Source: Spirochaetia bacterium
GTDB taxonomy: Bacteria; Spirochaetota; Spirochaetia; Treponematales; Breznakiellaceae
Length of the DNA stretch: 29,534 nucleotides
Assembly: GCA_025997675.1 (NCBI GenBank)
Contig: BNUX01000032.1
Location: 1 to 29,534 of the forward strand
Direction of reading: 5' to 3'
The first letter of the stretch is position 1. Each line of letters opens with the position of its first letter. The position numbers were made by a program, and so were the translations under genes. The notes beneath the pieces are model-generated. The model had not been told where the DNA came from, ran no database searches, and saw only the letters and a program-made list of their open reading frames with translations. Of the stretch, positions 20,736 to 28,858 are shown piece after piece.

Positions 20736-21113
20736 ATGAAAGTCATTCAATCAGACGCGGCCCCTGCCGCAATCGGCCCCTATTCCCAGGCGATGGTTAC
20801 GGGAAACCTGGTGTACACCTCCGGCCAGATTCCCCTTGAAAGCGGGTCGGGCGAAGTGGTGGGGGCGGAAATCAAAGCACAGGCTGAACAGGTTATTAAG
20901 AACCTCGCGGCGGTTCTGGAAGCTGCAGGCTCCTCCTTAAAGGACGTGGTTAAGACCACCTGCTTCCTTGCGGACATGAACGATTTTGCGGCCTTTAACG
21001 AGGTCTACGCCAGGCATTTCCCCGGCAAGCCCGCCCGTTCCGCAGTGGCGGTTAAACAATTGCCCAGAAGTGTCCTGGTGGAAATTGAGGCTATTGGAGA
21101 AATTACCAAATAA
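20736..21113 (+). CDS. ridA: RidA/YjgF-family enamine/imine deaminase
   Basis: 125 aa. Hydrolyses reactive 2-aminoacrylate and related enamines to ketoacids in the cytoplasm. All family hallmarks are present: AAPAAIGPYSQAMVTGNLVY, SGQIPLES, the helix AEQVIKNLAAVLEAAGSSL, VVKTTCFLADMNDFAAFNEV, YARHFPGKPARSAVAVKQLP (Arg of the active site) and VEIEAIG at the end. ATG 20736 with GGAG 7 nt upstream. Single gene, convergent with ppdK over a strong terminator. Confidence 0.96.
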   Translation: MKVIQSDAAPAAIGPYSQAMVTGNLVYTSGQIPLESGSGEVVGAEIKAQAEQVIKNLAAVLEAAGSSLKDVVKTTCFLADMNDFAAFNEVYARHFPGKPARSAVAVKQLPRSVLVEIEAIGEITK

Positions 21114-21116
21114 AGG

Positions 21117-21146
21117 AAAGGGGGACTTTTCGTCCCCCCTTTCTTT
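21117..21146. terminator. Bidirectional terminator between ridA and ppdK
   Basis: AAAGGGGGAC (21117-21126), loop TTTTC, GTCCCCCCTTT (21132-21142) then CTTT. A strong stem with T/A-rich flanks on both sides; it would serve both convergent genes. Confidence 0.88.
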
Positions 21147-21161
21147 AAACGTTCCCCTACC

Positions 21162-24041
21162 CTACTTCCCTTTTTTCGCCGGCTTCCTGGCAGTCTTGGC
21201 AGTCTTGGCCTTAGGCACAGCCTTAGCCTTGGCTTTACCCGCCGCCTTCTTCACCGTGGCGGCTGCCGCTTTCACTTTGGGGGCTGCCTTGGCCTTGGCG
21301 CCGGCGGCGGCAGACTTCGCCTTGGCCGCTGCGGCTTTTACCTTTGGGGCGGCCTTTTTTACCACCGCCTCGGCTTTTGCCGCCAAACTATTGTTGATAA
21401 CCGCCTGCGCGCCCGCAAGCCGGGCCAGGGGTACCCGGAAGGGGGAGCAGGATACGTAGCTTAAACCCGCCCGGTAGCAGAAGTCGATGGTCGCGGGGTC
21501 GCCGCCGTGTTCGCCGCAGATACCGACCTTGAGGTCCTTGTTTACCGAACGGCCCTGTTTGGTGGCGGATTCGATAAGGTAGCCTACGCCGTCTTCGTCG
21601 ATGGACTTGAAGGGGTCTACTTCCAGGACGTTCTTTTCAAGATAGGTGGGCAGGAAGGACGCAACGTCATCCCGGCTGAAGGCAAAGGTCATTTGCGTAA
21701 GGTCGTTGGTGCCGAAGCTGAAGAAGTCCGCGTAATAGGCAATGTGTTCCGCACGGAGAGCCGCACGGGGCACTTCTATCATGGTGCCGATCTTCACCGG
21801 GAGCTTTACCCCGGCCTTTCCAAAGACATCTTTCAATATCGCTTCGGCGTTGGGCCGGAGCAGTTTTAGTTCACGGGCGCTTATCACGATGGGAATCATG
21901 ATCTCCGGGCTTACGGGGATGTTCTGCTTGACGCAGTCCACCGCCGCCCTGGCTATGGCCTCAACCTGCATGTCGTAGATTTCCGGGTAGGTAACCGCCA
22001 GACGGCAGCCCCGGTGACCCAGCATGGGGTTGGCTTCCCGGAGCTTCTCGATCTTCGGCTCCAGAGCTTCCACACTGACCCCGATATGATCCGCCAGTTC
22101 CCTGGTTTCCTCCGGGGTATGGGGCACGAACTCGTGGAGGGGCGGGTCAAGGAGCCGGATAGTCACGGGCCGGCCTTCCATCGCCTTAAAGATGCCGAAG
22201 AAATCCTGCTGCTGTAATGGAAGAATCTTTTTCAGGGCTTCCTTCCGGCCTTCCACCGTATCCGCCACAATCATGGCGCGGAAGTGGATGAGTTTGGCCT
22301 TGTCAAAGAACATATGCTCGGTCCGGCAAAGCCCCACCCCCTGGGCGCCGAACTCGAAGGCCCGCTTGGCGTCCTCGGGCTGGTCCGCGTTGGTCCTGAC
22401 CTCGAAGCCCTTGAGGCTCCCCCGCCTTGCCCCGGCGCGTACCTCGTCGCACCATTTAAGGAAGGTACTCATGTCTTTGCCGATTTCCGGGCTTACCAGG
22501 GGCAGTTTCCCCTCATAGACCTCGCCTGAGGAACCGTCGATGGAGAGCCAGTCCCCCTCGTTGAACACCGTACCGGCAATCGTGGCGGTCTTGCCCTGCA
22601 CCGATACGCCCTTGGCGCCGGCCACACAGGGGGTACCCATGCCCCGGGCAACCACCGCCGCGTGGCTGGTCATGCCCCCGGTGGAGGTGAGGATGCCCTG
22701 GCTCACCACCATGCCGCCGATGTCCTCGGGGCTGGTATCCTGGCGCACCAGCAGTACCTTCTCCCCCCGCTCGTGCCACTCCTCGGCTTCCTTCGCCGTA
22801 AACACTACCCTGCCGCAGGCCGCGCCGGGGGAGGCGTTAAGCCCCTTGGTGATGGGCTTGGCGCTCTTCAGGGCGGCCACGTCAAACATGGGGTGGAGAA
22901 GCTGATCCAGCAAGGCCGGGCTGACCCGGAGGATGGCGGTATTCTTGTCGATGAGCTTTTCCCGCACCATGTCCACCGCAGTCTTCACCGCCGCCGCCCC
23001 GGTCCGTTTGCCGTTCCGGGTTTGCAGTATGAAGAGCTTCCCCTGCTGGACGGTGAACTCCATGTCCTGCATATCCCGGAAGTGCCGTTCCAGGCGGTCC
23101 TTGATACCCACCAATTGGTCGTAGATCTGCTTGTTTTCCTTTGCCAGGGCGGAAATCTTTTCGGGGGTCCGGATACCGGCCACCACATCCTCGCCCTGGG
23201 CATTCATCAGGTACTCGCCGTAGAACACATTCTTCCCCGTGGAGGGGTCCCGGCTGAAACAAACCCCGGTACCGGAATCCTCCCCGAAGTTGCCGAATAC
23301 CATGGACTGCACGTTTACCGCCGTCCCCTTGATGTTCTTAATCTCGTTGAGCTGCCGGTACTTAATAGCCCGCTCGTTATTCCAGGAGCCGAATACCGCA
23401 TTTATCGCGCCCCACATCTGATCCCGGGGCTCCTGGGGGAACGCCTTCCCGGTTACGTCCTTGACAATCCCCTTGTAGTCCTCCACCAGCCGTTCCAGGT
23501 CCTTGGCGGTCAGGTCCGTATCAAGCTGTACCCCCCGCCCGCTCTTAATCTTTTTGATGGCCTCCTCAAACTCGTCACCGTTAACCCCCATGACCACGTC
23601 GCCGTACATCTGGATAAAGCGCCGGTAGGCGTCCCAGGCAAAGCGGGGGTTACCGGTCTTGTCGGCCAGGCCGTGAACGGCCTTATCGTTCATACCCAGG
23701 TTGAGGATCGTGTCCATCATACCGGGCATGGATACCGGCGCGCCGGAACGGACCGATACCAGGAGGGGATTGGAAGGGTCCCCCAGCTTTTTCCCCATCA
23801 CCTTTTCAAGCTTTGCCAGGTATGCCGCCACATCCGCTTCGAGCCCCGCGGGGTACTTCTGTTTGTTTTCATAAAACGCGGCGCATACCTCGGTGGAAAT
23901 CGTAAAGCCCGGGGGAACCGGGATGCCGAGGTTGGTCATCTCCGCCAGATTCGCCCCTTTGCCGCCGAGGATGTCCTTCATCCCGGCTTCACCTTCCGCC
24001 TTACCTTCACCAAAAAAGTATACATATTTCTGTTTCGCCAT
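21162..24041 (-). CDS. ppdK: Pyruvate, phosphate dikinase with Lys/Ala-rich C-terminal tail
   Basis: Interconverts PEP + AMP + PPi and pyruvate + ATP + Pi; in anaerobes it serves PPi-linked glycolysis. ATG 24041 chosen for GGAGG upstream (959 aa). Domains: ATP-grasp nucleotide-binding (1-340: GGKGANLAEMTNLGIPVPPG), swivelling phosphohistidine domain with GGMTSHAAVVARGMG (His460), PEP-binding TIM barrel with SFGTNDLTQMTFAFSRDD and GICGEHGG (Cys842). The enzyme core ends near residue 886. The last about 73 residues are an added Lys/Ala/Pro tail (KKAAPKVKAAAAKAKSAAAG and similar) like histone H1 C-terminal domains, not part of known PPDKs. Confidence 0.96.
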   Translation of the reverse strand: MAKQKYVYFFGEGKAEGEAGMKDILGGKGANLAEMTNLGIPVPPGFTISTEVCAAFYENKQKYPAGLEADVAAYLAKLEKVMGKKLGDPSNPLLVSVRSGAPVSMPGMMDTILNLGMNDKAVHGLADKTGNPRFAWDAYRRFIQMYGDVVMGVNGDEFEEAIKKIKSGRGVQLDTDLTAKDLERLVEDYKGIVKDVTGKAFPQEPRDQMWGAINAVFGSWNNERAIKYRQLNEIKNIKGTAVNVQSMVFGNFGEDSGTGVCFSRDPSTGKNVFYGEYLMNAQGEDVVAGIRTPEKISALAKENKQIYDQLVGIKDRLERHFRDMQDMEFTVQQGKLFILQTRNGKRTGAAAVKTAVDMVREKLIDKNTAILRVSPALLDQLLHPMFDVAALKSAKPITKGLNASPGAACGRVVFTAKEAEEWHERGEKVLLVRQDTSPEDIGGMVVSQGILTSTGGMTSHAAVVARGMGTPCVAGAKGVSVQGKTATIAGTVFNEGDWLSIDGSSGEVYEGKLPLVSPEIGKDMSTFLKWCDEVRAGARRGSLKGFEVRTNADQPEDAKRAFEFGAQGVGLCRTEHMFFDKAKLIHFRAMIVADTVEGRKEALKKILPLQQQDFFGIFKAMEGRPVTIRLLDPPLHEFVPHTPEETRELADHIGVSVEALEPKIEKLREANPMLGHRGCRLAVTYPEIYDMQVEAIARAAVDCVKQNIPVSPEIMIPIVISARELKLLRPNAEAILKDVFGKAGVKLPVKIGTMIEVPRAALRAEHIAYYADFFSFGTNDLTQMTFAFSRDDVASFLPTYLEKNVLEVDPFKSIDEDGVGYLIESATKQGRSVNKDLKVGICGEHGGDPATIDFCYRAGLSYVSCSPFRVPLARLAGAQAVINNSLAAKAEAVVKKAAPKVKAAAAKAKSAAAGAKAKAAPKVKAAAATVKKAAGKAKAKAVPKAKTAKTARKPAKKGK

Positions 24042-24101
24042 AATCGCCTCCATGAGAATACCCTATCCTAGCATGGGGGGGATAGAAATGCAAGACCGGA
24101 C

Positions 24102-24130
24102 TTGCTCCCGAAGGAAGTATGTAGTATAGT
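24102..24130 (+). promoter_or_regulatory. Promoter of the TPR-glucosaminidase gene
   Basis: -35 TTGCTC (24102-24107), 17-nt spacer, -10 TATAGT (24125-24130), then GGGGAG (24135-24140) and ATG 24147. Divergent from ppdK. Confidence 0.6.
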
Positions 24131-24146
24131 ATGCGGGGAGATTGGT

Positions 24147-25235
24147 ATGATAAAGAAGACTATTCTTGCGGCGATTTTCTTATGGCTGCCCCTCTGGGCA
24201 TTTGCCCAGAGCGAAGATACGGGCCTTGATCTCGATGATGCTGAGGCCTATGTCCGTCGTGGTGATGAATATTACAAGAGCGCCGACTATGACCGGGCCA
24301 TTGCGGACTACACGGAGGCAATCAATCTGGACCAGAATTATACCGGCGCCTATCACAATCGCGGTGTTGCGTATGAGAAAAAGAGCGATATCGATAACTC
24401 CATCGCGGACTATACCCAAGCCATCGACCTTCAACCGAATCATACCGTTTCCTATTACGGCCGTGGCATTGGGTATATCAATAAGGGCGATTATGACAGG
24501 GCCATCGCGGACTTCGACCGGGTAATCGAACTTGAGCCGAATAATGCCTTTGCCTATAACGGCCGCGGGGTTGCGTATGAGCGGAAGGGCTCTATCGACA
24601 GGGCCATCGCGGACTACACCAGGGCGCTCAATATTGATGCCAATTATACCATTGCCTACACCAATCGCGAAGCGGCCTATGCAAAAGGCGGAATTAACAC
24701 GGATAGCGTCCCGGCGGCTGCCGGGATTCCGCCGGAAAGGATACTATCCACGGGCAGCATGACCAGGGATGAACTGGTCAGGTTTCTCCTTACCCATAAC
24801 CCCGCGCTGGAGAAGCGCAGGGATTGGGTAAATACCCTGATTGACCGGTATATCGCCGAGGCCGGGGGGGAAGGGGTGAATTATGAGATAGCATTTGCCC
24901 AAATGTGTTATCACACAAACTATTTGAAGTTTGAAAAGACCCTGGCCAAGGCCGAAACGAACAACTTTTGCGGTATAAACTCCCTGACATCATCGAACAA
25001 GGCCCATGCCTTTGAAAGTGTACCAATTGGCGTTAGGGCGCATATTCAACATCTCAAGGGATACGCAGCCACGGAAGGGCTCAACGGGACCTGTGTTGAT
25101 CCGCGATACCAAAGCATAGGCAAAACATTCGGCTTTGGCTCGGCGCCGACCATCAATGACCTTTCAAGCAAGTGGGCAGGCGCCGGTTATGCCGGGGAAA
25201 TCAGAAGGATATTGCGTGCGATGTATGGGGGGTAG
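24147..25235 (+). CDS. Secreted TPR protein with glucosaminidase-like C-terminal domain
   Basis: 362 aa. ATG 24147 (GGGGAG upstream); signal peptide MIKKTILAAIFLWLPLWAFA, cut before QSED. Four full TPRs and a fifth partial (about 32-180), each of the form AYxxRGxAYxxKGxxDRAIADYxxAI. Residues about 205-362 resemble the glucosaminidase domain of treponeme wall hydrolases (MTRDELVRFLLTHNPALEKR, YEIAFAQMC, NNFCGI, GVRAHIQHLKGYA). At the usual catalytic ETG after AFAQMC this protein has YHTN (255-258), so the general-acid Glu is not where expected and the domain may only bind wall glycan. Confidence 0.82.
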   Translation: MIKKTILAAIFLWLPLWAFAQSEDTGLDLDDAEAYVRRGDEYYKSADYDRAIADYTEAINLDQNYTGAYHNRGVAYEKKSDIDNSIADYTQAIDLQPNHTVSYYGRGIGYINKGDYDRAIADFDRVIELEPNNAFAYNGRGVAYERKGSIDRAIADYTRALNIDANYTIAYTNREAAYAKGGINTDSVPAAAGIPPERILSTGSMTRDELVRFLLTHNPALEKRRDWVNTLIDRYIAEAGGEGVNYEIAFAQMCYHTNYLKFEKTLAKAETNNFCGINSLTSSNKAHAFESVPIGVRAHIQHLKGYAATEGLNGTCVDPRYQSIGKTFGFGSAPTINDLSSKWAGAGYAGEIRRILRAMYGG

Positions 25236-25238
25236 TGA

Positions 25239-25365
25239 AGCCTAGCTAGGCGAAGCCCCGCGCCTAGCTAGGCGAAGCCCCGCGCCTAGCTAGGCGAAGC
25301 CCCTTCGACTAGCTAGTCTAAGCCCCTTCGACTAGCTGGTCTAAGCCCCTTCGACTAGCTGGTCG
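25239..25365 (+). repeat. Six 22-23-bp repeats with CTAGCTAG palindromes
   Basis: Palindromic cores at 25241, 25263, 25285 (CCTAGCTAGG) and 25308, 25331, 25354 (ACTAGCTAGT or ACTAGCTGGT), each followed by CGAAGCCCC or CTAAGCCCC. The period is 22, 22, 23, 23, 23. TAGGCG and CGCCTA halves of neighbouring units can also pair, giving hairpins that may terminate the upstream gene. No unique spacers, so not CRISPR. Confidence 0.85.
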
Positions 25366-25445
25366 GGGAAAACCACCCAATTGCCGGTCATCTGTGCTAT
25401 ACTCATCCCATGAATTATCTTGAACTCCCGGTGACGGTCTATTGA
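25361..25445 (+). repeat. Scrambled partial duplication of the helicase gene start, with mini-ORF
   Basis: 25361-25388 copies helicase codons at 25619-25646 (Walker A, GSGKTTQLPV). 25386-25433 copies 25501-25548 (promoter, ATG and first eight codons) with one mismatch. The copies meet at CCGGT. The duplicate promoter (-10 TATACT 25398-25403) would express the 11-codon frame MNYLELPVTVY (25410-25445). Confidence 0.85.
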
Positions 25446-25489
25446 GGCTGCGGGGGCTATCTTTTCCGCAGGGTATCTCTGATACAAGG

Positions 25490-25518
25490 CTGTCATTCCC
25501 GGTCATCTGTGCTATACT
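25490..25518 (+). promoter_or_regulatory. Helicase promoter
   Basis: -35 CTGTCA (25490-25495), 17-nt spacer, -10 TATACT (25513-25518), 6 nt to ATG 25525; no Shine-Dalgarno, so leaderless. 25446-25489 shows no feature. Confidence 0.55.
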
Positions 25519-25524
25519 CATCCC

Positions 25525-27972
25525 ATGAATTATCTTGAACTTCCGGTGTACAAACATAAGGACCTTATTCTCTCCGCCCTGGCGGATAATCAGGTGGTGG
25601 TGGTGGAAAGCCCCACGGGGTCGGGGAAAACCACCCAATTGCCGGTGATCCTCCACGATGCGGGCTACGCACAGAACGGCATTATCGGGGTCACCCAGCC
25701 CCGCCGTATCGCCGCGGTTTCGGTGAGCGAGTTTATCGCACGGCAGTTGGGGACCGGCATCCCCGGCCTGGTGGGCTATAAGATGCGGTTTGAGGACAAA
25801 ACCGACCAGAACACCCGTATCAAAATCATGACCGACGGCATCCTCCTCCAGGAGATGAAGCTGGACCCCTGGCTCTCCAAATACGGCTGCCTCCTGGTGG
25901 ACGAGGCCCATGAACGGAGCCTTAACATCGACTTTATCCTGGGGCTCTTAAAGCGTGTCCTGGAATCCCGTAGGGATTTTAAGGTGATCGTTTCCTCCGC
26001 CACCATCAACGCCCAGGTCTTTTCCGAGTACTTCGGGGAATGTCCGGTGGTAAAGATCGACGCCATCACCTACCCGGTTACCCTGATCTACGATCCCTCC
26101 TCCTCCGAGGATATCCTCCTTGATAAAATCGTCTCCATCACCACCCGCTTTGTGGGGGACAGACGGGAGGGGGATATTCTGATCTTCCTCTCCGGGGAGA
26201 AGATGATCAAGGAATGTATGAACCGGCTCGCCCGGAGTCCCGCCGGGAAGTACCTCCACATGGTTCCCCTCTATGGCAGGCTGGGCAAGGATGAACAGGA
26301 ACGGGTTTTTGATGCGGCCCCCCGGGGGAAAACCAAGGCGGTAATCGCCACCAATATTGCCGAGACCTCGGTGACCATAGACGGGATCACGGCGGTGATT
26401 GATTCGGGGCTTGCCAAGCTGAACTACTACAACCCCAAGACCTTCACCTCCAGCCTTATCGAAGGGCCGGTGTCCAGGGCATCGGGGAACCAGCGCAAGG
26501 GCCGGGCGGGGCGTACCCGTGAGGGAACCTGCTACCGGCTCTACGCGCGCAAGGACTTTGAAAACCGCACCCTCTTTACCACCGAAGAAATCTACCGCAC
26601 CGACCTTTCCGAGGTAGTACTCCGCATGGCCGACCTGGGAATCACCGCCTTTGAGGAGTTTGACTTTATATCACCCCCCAACCATGAGGGGCTTATCGCG
26701 GCCATCGACACCCTGAACCTGTTGGACGCCCTGGAAAGTGACCGCAGTCTTTCCAAGGTTGGGAAGATGATGACCGCCTTCCCCCTGGCCCCCCGCCAGT
26801 CCCGGATCATCGTGGAGGCCATACTCCGGTATCCCGAGGTGACAGAGGAGACCATCATTGCCGCAGCGTTTCTGTCCACCCAGAGCCCCTACGTGCTGCC
26901 CCCGGGTGAAGAAACCGACGCCAGGAAGGCTCACCACCACTTCCGCGATCCCGACGGGGACTTTGTCTCCTACCTTAAACTGTACCGGGCCTATAAAGGC
27001 GCGTCTGACCGGGGAAGGTTTTGCGAGAAAAGCTACCTGGATGAAAAGACAATGGCGGAAATAGTAAATGTAACGGAACAACTGGAACTGATAGTTTCGG
27101 ACCTTGGGGTCCCCATCCTTTCCGGGGGCAGTACCGAGGACTACCTCTGCTCCGTGGCCCGGGGGATGATACAGTTTGTGTGCGTCCGGGACGGAAGGGA
27201 AATGTACCGCAGCCTTACGGCGGACCGCATCTTTATTCACCCCGGTTCGGTAATGTTCCGGGAGAACCCTCAATACATTGTGGCGGGGGAAATTGTGCGG
27301 ACCTCCCGGATGTACGCCATGTCGGTCTCTCCCCTCTCAAAAAACGCCCTGGAGAAGATCGGCGCGGAGCTTTACGAAGCCCTGGGGGGGAAAGGTTTCC
27401 CCCGGGAGAAACTGAAGGCCAGGGACTTTACCAACAACATCAAAATAGGCGCCGATGTTTTTGCAATTGAAACCATCAAGGGCAAGAAAACGGTGCGCCT
27501 TCCCTGGGAGCGGCTGGCTAAGGTCAAGGACGATATCGGGGATGTAGTACGGTACAAGGGCCTCCGGGGTGAAATTATTCTGGAGGGACGGTATACCCTT
27601 TTGGGGGGTGAAAAGCTTGCCCTTATCCTCTCCCTGGCATCTTCTCTGGACATCGACGGCGCCGTAACGCGGAAGTGGCCCCGCAAAAGGCGGTTCAATT
27701 CCGCCGACGGGCTTTCCGCCCTGCTGGAGGAACTTCCCCTGATCCTGGCCCCGTCCCTGTGGCGTCCCGGCAAGAAAGACCTGGGCTTCCTCTGCCTTCT
27801 TACGGACGGTAAGGGCAACTACTGGTTCACCTGTTCCCGGGGGTTCCACACAAGCCTTAACGAAAGCCTGGCCAGCGTAGAAACCCTGATTGACGAACTG
27901 GGGGATGGGATAGACAGCGAAATTAAACACCGGGTGAACCGGATTTTCAGGCGGCTTTCGGATTACCTATAG
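25525..27972 (+). CDS. hrpA: DEAH-box ATP-dependent RNA helicase, HrpA-type
   Basis: 815 aa. Unwinds RNA with ATP in the cytoplasm; bacterial HrpA acts on mRNA processing and stalled ribosomes. Motifs in order: Walker A SPTGSGKTTQLPV (about 29-41), TQPRRIAAVSV (Ia), DEAH at 126-129 (VDEAHERSLNIDF), SSATI (III), TNIAETSVTIDGI (V), QRKGRAGRTREGTCYRLY (VI), then helicase-associated HA2 and OB-fold domains. It is shorter than E. coli HrpA (about 1300 aa), so it corresponds to the core; HrpB is a less likely alternative. ATG 25525 lies 6 nt after a -10 box. The M28 peptidase follows 10 nt after the stop. Confidence 0.9.
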   Translation: MNYLELPVYKHKDLILSALADNQVVVVESPTGSGKTTQLPVILHDAGYAQNGIIGVTQPRRIAAVSVSEFIARQLGTGIPGLVGYKMRFEDKTDQNTRIKIMTDGILLQEMKLDPWLSKYGCLLVDEAHERSLNIDFILGLLKRVLESRRDFKVIVSSATINAQVFSEYFGECPVVKIDAITYPVTLIYDPSSSEDILLDKIVSITTRFVGDRREGDILIFLSGEKMIKECMNRLARSPAGKYLHMVPLYGRLGKDEQERVFDAAPRGKTKAVIATNIAETSVTIDGITAVIDSGLAKLNYYNPKTFTSSLIEGPVSRASGNQRKGRAGRTREGTCYRLYARKDFENRTLFTTEEIYRTDLSEVVLRMADLGITAFEEFDFISPPNHEGLIAAIDTLNLLDALESDRSLSKVGKMMTAFPLAPRQSRIIVEAILRYPEVTEETIIAAAFLSTQSPYVLPPGEETDARKAHHHFRDPDGDFVSYLKLYRAYKGASDRGRFCEKSYLDEKTMAEIVNVTEQLELIVSDLGVPILSGGSTEDYLCSVARGMIQFVCVRDGREMYRSLTADRIFIHPGSVMFRENPQYIVAGEIVRTSRMYAMSVSPLSKNALEKIGAELYEALGGKGFPREKLKARDFTNNIKIGADVFAIETIKGKKTVRLPWERLAKVKDDIGDVVRYKGLRGEIILEGRYTLLGGEKLALILSLASSLDIDGAVTRKWPRKRRFNSADGLSALLEELPLILAPSLWRPGKKDLGFLCLLTDGKGNYWFTCSRGFHTSLNESLASVETLIDELGDGIDSEIKHRVNRIFRRLSDYL

Positions 27973-27982
27973 GAGTTGCTCC

Positions 27983-28858
27983 ATGCAGGAAGGCATTCGC
28001 CCCTATCACCGGTTTAACGATTTTATCGCCCCCGGCGCGGACCGGTACAGGATACTGGGGGAGCTCTTGGAGGAGCTTGAGTTAGGCTATTCATCCATCA
28101 CCTTCGGAGAACGCAAGCTCCGGCACTTCTTTGTGCTCCCCCGCCCCGGCAATCTCCCAACAGTCCTTGTAGCCCATTATGACCGGGCGGCAGAGAGCCC
28201 CGGGGCAAACGACAACAGCGCCGCAGTGTTCATGCTCCTGGAAGCGGCCCTGAAGATGCGGGAAACACAGGAACGGAACGCGCTGATCATCTTTACCGAC
28301 AAGGAAGAGCTGAGTCCCGGGGAAGGCATACAGGAACAGGGTTCCTATGGGCTGGCAAAGAAGCTCCAGCAAACCGCTTTGCGGGATAGCCGGTACTTCA
28401 TTTTCGACGCCTGCGGGACCGGAGATACCCTGGTCATCTCCACCACGGCGGATCATCTGATGACGAATGAAGGGGGCCATGATGCGGCCCTAAGGCGGCG
28501 GACCGTTAAAGGCCTCCGGGACTGCGCCCTGGAAACCGCCCGGCAGATGGGGATGGAAAAGGTGCTGCTGGCCCCTACCCCCTTCTCGGACGACGCGGGC
28601 TTCCTGATGGCAGGGCTTGCGGCTCAAACCATCACCATGCTTCCCGCCAAGGAGGCCGCCGGTTTAGTGTCCCTGTTACGGACCAAACCGGGACTCATCA
28701 ATACCCTGATTAGCCGGGAGGCACAGACGGCGGGGAGAAAACTGCTGCTGCCTGAAACATGGCGTATCTTCAACAGCCCCGGTGACGGCCCCCAGCGGCT
28801 CACCCCTAAAAACTTTAGCCGGGTGGTTAAGTTTGCCTGCGCGCTCTGCCGGGGGTAA
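27983..28858 (+). CDS. M28-family (aminopeptidase-like) zinc peptidase
   Basis: 291 aa, cytoplasmic (no signal peptide). M28 metal ligands are visible: His65 and Asp67 in VLVAHYDRA, Asp77 in SPGANDNSAAV, the catalytic/ligand Glu108-Glu109 in IIFTDKEEL, Asp142 in YFIFDACG, and a later His. The core is preserved but smaller than classical M28 enzymes, and the substrate is unknown. ATG 27983 with AGGAG about 7 nt upstream; cotranscribed with the helicase. Its last 32 nt overlap the convergent flavin reductase gene. Confidence 0.78.
   Translation: MQEGIRPYHRFNDFIAPGADRYRILGELLEELELGYSSITFGERKLRHFFVLPRPGNLPTVLVAHYDRAAESPGANDNSAAVFMLLEAALKMRETQERNALIIFTDKEELSPGEGIQEQGSYGLAKKLQQTALRDSRYFIFDACGTGDTLVISTTADHLMTNEGGHDAALRRRTVKGLRDCALETARQMGMEKVLLAPTPFSDDAGFLMAGLAAQTITMLPAKEAAGLVSLLRTKPGLINTLISREAQTAGRKLLLPETWRIFNSPGDGPQRLTPKNFSRVVKFACALCRG

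Noticed and set aside
22662..24071. 469-aa open frame on the plus strand
   Set aside because: It is antisense to ppdK, whose minus-strand frame has complete enzyme motifs; GC-rich codons leave the other frame open.
25239..25365. CRISPR array or tRNA-like elements
   Set aside because: 22-23-bp direct tandem units with no spacers and no cloverleaf.
25318..25911. 197-aa minus-strand frame
   Set aside because: Repeats and helicase codons read backwards; its internal duplication simply mirrors the DNA duplication.
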